Positions 61,831 through 64,000 of a DNA stretch of 64,000 nucleotides are shown here, one piece after another. This stretch comes from Catonia carolina (lineage: Eukaryota; Arthropoda; Insecta; Hemiptera; Achilidae). The stretch covers positions 8,656,883 to 8,720,882 of the forward strand of contig JAQMRL010000008.1 in assembly GCA_035578175.1 (NCBI GenBank), in the 5' to 3' direction. How positions within the stretch are numbered: position 1 is the stretch's first letter; every line of letters starts with the position of its first letter. Both the position numbers and the translations under genes were made by a program. The notes below the pieces were generated by a model. It saw only the letters and a list, made by a program, of their open reading frames with translations. It was not told where the DNA came from and made no database searches.

Positions 61831-63323
61831 TGTAACCGGACGGGGTGGCGGCAGGTTGGGTCACAGCAATGAAAAACTCTTGATTTATCTTGAATATATT
61901 TATTAACAATATTTTCCCATCTTAAAATTACCACTTCTGATCGCCATCAGAAACTACGCTACAATTATAATCTATAAGGTTAAACACAATAAAACCATGG
62001 TCCTTAAAGTCCCTAAGTCGTGGAACACAGGGCACAATCCCAATAAACTATTAAAGTAACCATAACCTAATACTAAATTAATCCAATTATGAGATTTACT
62101 TCCCTCGTCTAGCCCGTATTGTCCATCAACTGAACAGACACCAGGCACTGTGATTAGTCATATAAGATTAAATACTAATTCTAACAAGTTCAATAAAAGA
62201 AAATACTATCAGCAACAATAGTGAAAACTTACACAATAAGTTCTCACCAAATTCAATAAAAGGCGATAGTGTCAACACAATAATGATCTGACATAATGAA
62301 TTCTCACAAAATCAATAAAAGAAAATATTAACAACAACATAATGAAATTACATAGTGAATTCTCACAAAATTAACAAAAGAAAATATTGACATCAACAAT
62401 AGTGTAATTACATAATGACTTCTCACAAAATCGATAAAAGAAAATATTAGCATCAATAATAATGAAATTACATAATGAATTCTCACAAAATTACTAAAAG
62501 AAACTATTAACATCAACAATAGTGTAATTACATAATGACTTCTCACAAAATTAATAAAAGAAAATATGAACATCTATAATAATGAATTCTCGGTAAGACC
62601 CTAGCTAATGGGGCGGTAGACTTGCTCACTTAAAGTATGGTACATAAGGGTACTTACAAAACCAGGCCAATATCGCCATCGTCCTCGCCCGAAACCTTCG
62701 GGGCCGTATGTTAAGAGGGACTCAAACGGGCCCAATCGCAGTATTCCAACTCCACGGTCTGGCTAGGCCGGGGTCACACGAGCGCACACAGTTCACTCAA
62801 CCACAACTTATACAGTTCTAAAACCACAGGCTACACCGCCTCACCATTCCACCGGCACGTCCCGAGAGTTCACTGGAAGCCTTAAACAGTTATTCGCCAG
62901 AATACTCGCGTACTAGCACGAGGACCGCCCATACCGGGTGGTCATACGACGTTGCTCGTGTGTACCTGTCCTACAAAAAGGCGCGCGCAACTCACTCGCA
63001 CTGCTCGCTTCGAGTCTAACACAGCGACTGGCTGGCTCTCGCGCTCCACCCCACCTCCGCCCTACTATACCAGTACACCCAGCTCAGCTGACGCGACACA
63101 TTCCAGCTTGTCGCTTACACATTTCCTGGAATTCGTCCCTCGTACATAATTCTTTTATCCTACAATATTATACTATTAGATTATTACATTATACGATTAC
63201 ACATCATTACATTACATGATTACACATTAATTAACAATTAAAAATACGCTGTTAGAAATAAAATTATTTTAAATGAAAATTCACTAGTTAGTAAATAACT
63301 CGGTTCAATCCCATAATATTACA
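61831..63323 (-). repeat. 5' LTR (1493 bp)
   Basis: Begins (element sense) TGTAATATTATGGG and ends CCGGTTACA. Drives transcription by analogy with other LTRs; no specific promoter element is claimed. Confidence 0.95.
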
Positions 63324-63327
63324 ATAA

Positions 63328-64000
63328 TACTGTTTGGTGGAAACTGAAAAATATGGGGTAGTTATTTTAACAAAATACTTATATTCTTTTCAATTTATTC
63401 ACATTGGGTTTTTTTTAAATTCATTCTTCCAAAGAGGAATTTTGTACGCATGAGGTTCCACGTTGCATAAAATGTTTTCATCTCCTTAAGAGTCCCATTT
63501 AATAAAATCTTCATTTGTTCTTTTTCGTTAACCTTTTTGTTAACACTTTTGTTTGAATAAATATCCAATTATTTTCCCCTTTAAAAAATTATTACGTTTC
63601 TTTACCAATTGGATGTGTAGTGTTTAATCATGTAATAATCGTGTAAACTCATGCGTACAGAATTTTCCCCGGACGAAAGGTCGTATTCACATTATCACAT
63701 TCATATTTTTTAATTCTGTTTAATCATCTACTAATAAATTTTAATTTGGAATTTAATCTGAGGCTTATTTAACTGGAATTTAAAAACGATGCCAAGATCC
63801 GTGAAGTTTTTTTTTATTTATTTCCATTCATTCACTAAGGTATATTAAATTTTTTTTTGCTTCACGTATAAAAATATCTTTTTTTTTATATTTTTTTTGC
63901 CTTTAATGAAGGAATTTCATTACTGCAATCCCTTCATCTCAGTTTTTTTTTTTTTTATTTTACCACTTTGAAAAACTCTAATGTTCTATTGGTATTCTAT
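63328..64000. other. AT-rich flank without recognised feature
   Basis: Only T-rich low-complexity sequence is seen between the LTR element and the right edge. Confidence 0.5.

Larger units (their letters stand above)
53041..63323 (-). mobile_element. Intact Ty3/Gypsy-type LTR retrotransposon with env-like gene
   Basis: The 10,283 bp element reads right to left: 5' LTR 63323-61831, PBS, gag, pol, env-like ORF, PPT, 3' LTR 54533-53041. Target-site duplication ATAA (53037-53040, 63324-63327). The LTRs start TG and end CA in element orientation and showed no difference on visual comparison, so insertion is recent. Domain order PR-RT-RNaseH-IN places it in Ty3/Gypsy (Metaviridae), and the env-like ORF makes it an insect endogenous-retrovirus type. 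All three ORFs lack stops. It lies downstream of the plus-strand gene and interrupts nothing recognised. Confidence 0.95.

Noticed and set aside
1..64000. CRISPR array, bacterial operon or integrated prokaryotic element
   Set aside because: No spaced identical short repeats, no Shine-Dalgarno-led gene strings; genes have spliceosomal introns.

Overview
This is a 64 kb piece of an AT-rich animal genome, almost certainly an insect. Spliced genes with GT-AG introns lie among very dense transposable elements: Penelope-like elements, mariner/Tc1, piggyBac, Helitron, pogo and Harbinger remnants, non-LTR fragments, tRNA-derived SINEs and one LTR element with an env-like gene. One SINE type (51991-52245) looks like a family I associate with plant-sucking Hemiptera (Auchenorrhyncha), but that placement is only a guess. 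No bacterial features, CRISPR array or rRNA gene was seen.

Two host genes can be assembled from exons that join in frame. (1) On the minus strand, six coding exons between 26553 and 1826 encode the N-terminal 353 residues of a GCC1/GCC88-type trans-Golgi golgin; the 3' half with the GRIP domain lies beyond the left edge, and a non-coding 5' exon probably lies at 34519-34655. (2) On the plus strand, four exons from 35094 to 44580 form a complete 214-residue ORF, possibly a DSN1/Mis13-like kinetochore protein. The two genes are head to head, and their short shared 5' region (34656-35093) carries an exact E2F-type site.

Layout: 1-26.5 kb is the GCC1-like gene, its introns filled with nested repeats; 26.6-34.5 kb is its large first intron; 34.5-44.6 kb is the plus-strand gene; 44.6-53.0 kb is intergenic with SINEs, a TTAA-flanked MITE and retroelement tails; 53041-63323 is one young LTR retrotransposon on the minus strand (identical-looking 1493 bp LTRs, 4 bp target duplication, intact gag, pol and env-like ORFs, a -1 frameshift heptamer); 63.3-64 kb is plain AT-rich sequence.

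The most interesting signal is a set of hammerhead ribozyme motifs. At least seven copies with intact or near-intact cores sit in the inverted terminal repeats of short fold-back Penelope-like elements, and a second, unrelated Penelope-like family (about 21.8-22.4 kb, with a GIY-YIG domain) carries a hammerhead of a different sequence but the same architecture. Two of the fold-back units (16943-17289 and 32657-33204) have clear 11-12 bp target duplications, so very short units with opposed ribozymes have moved as discrete elements.
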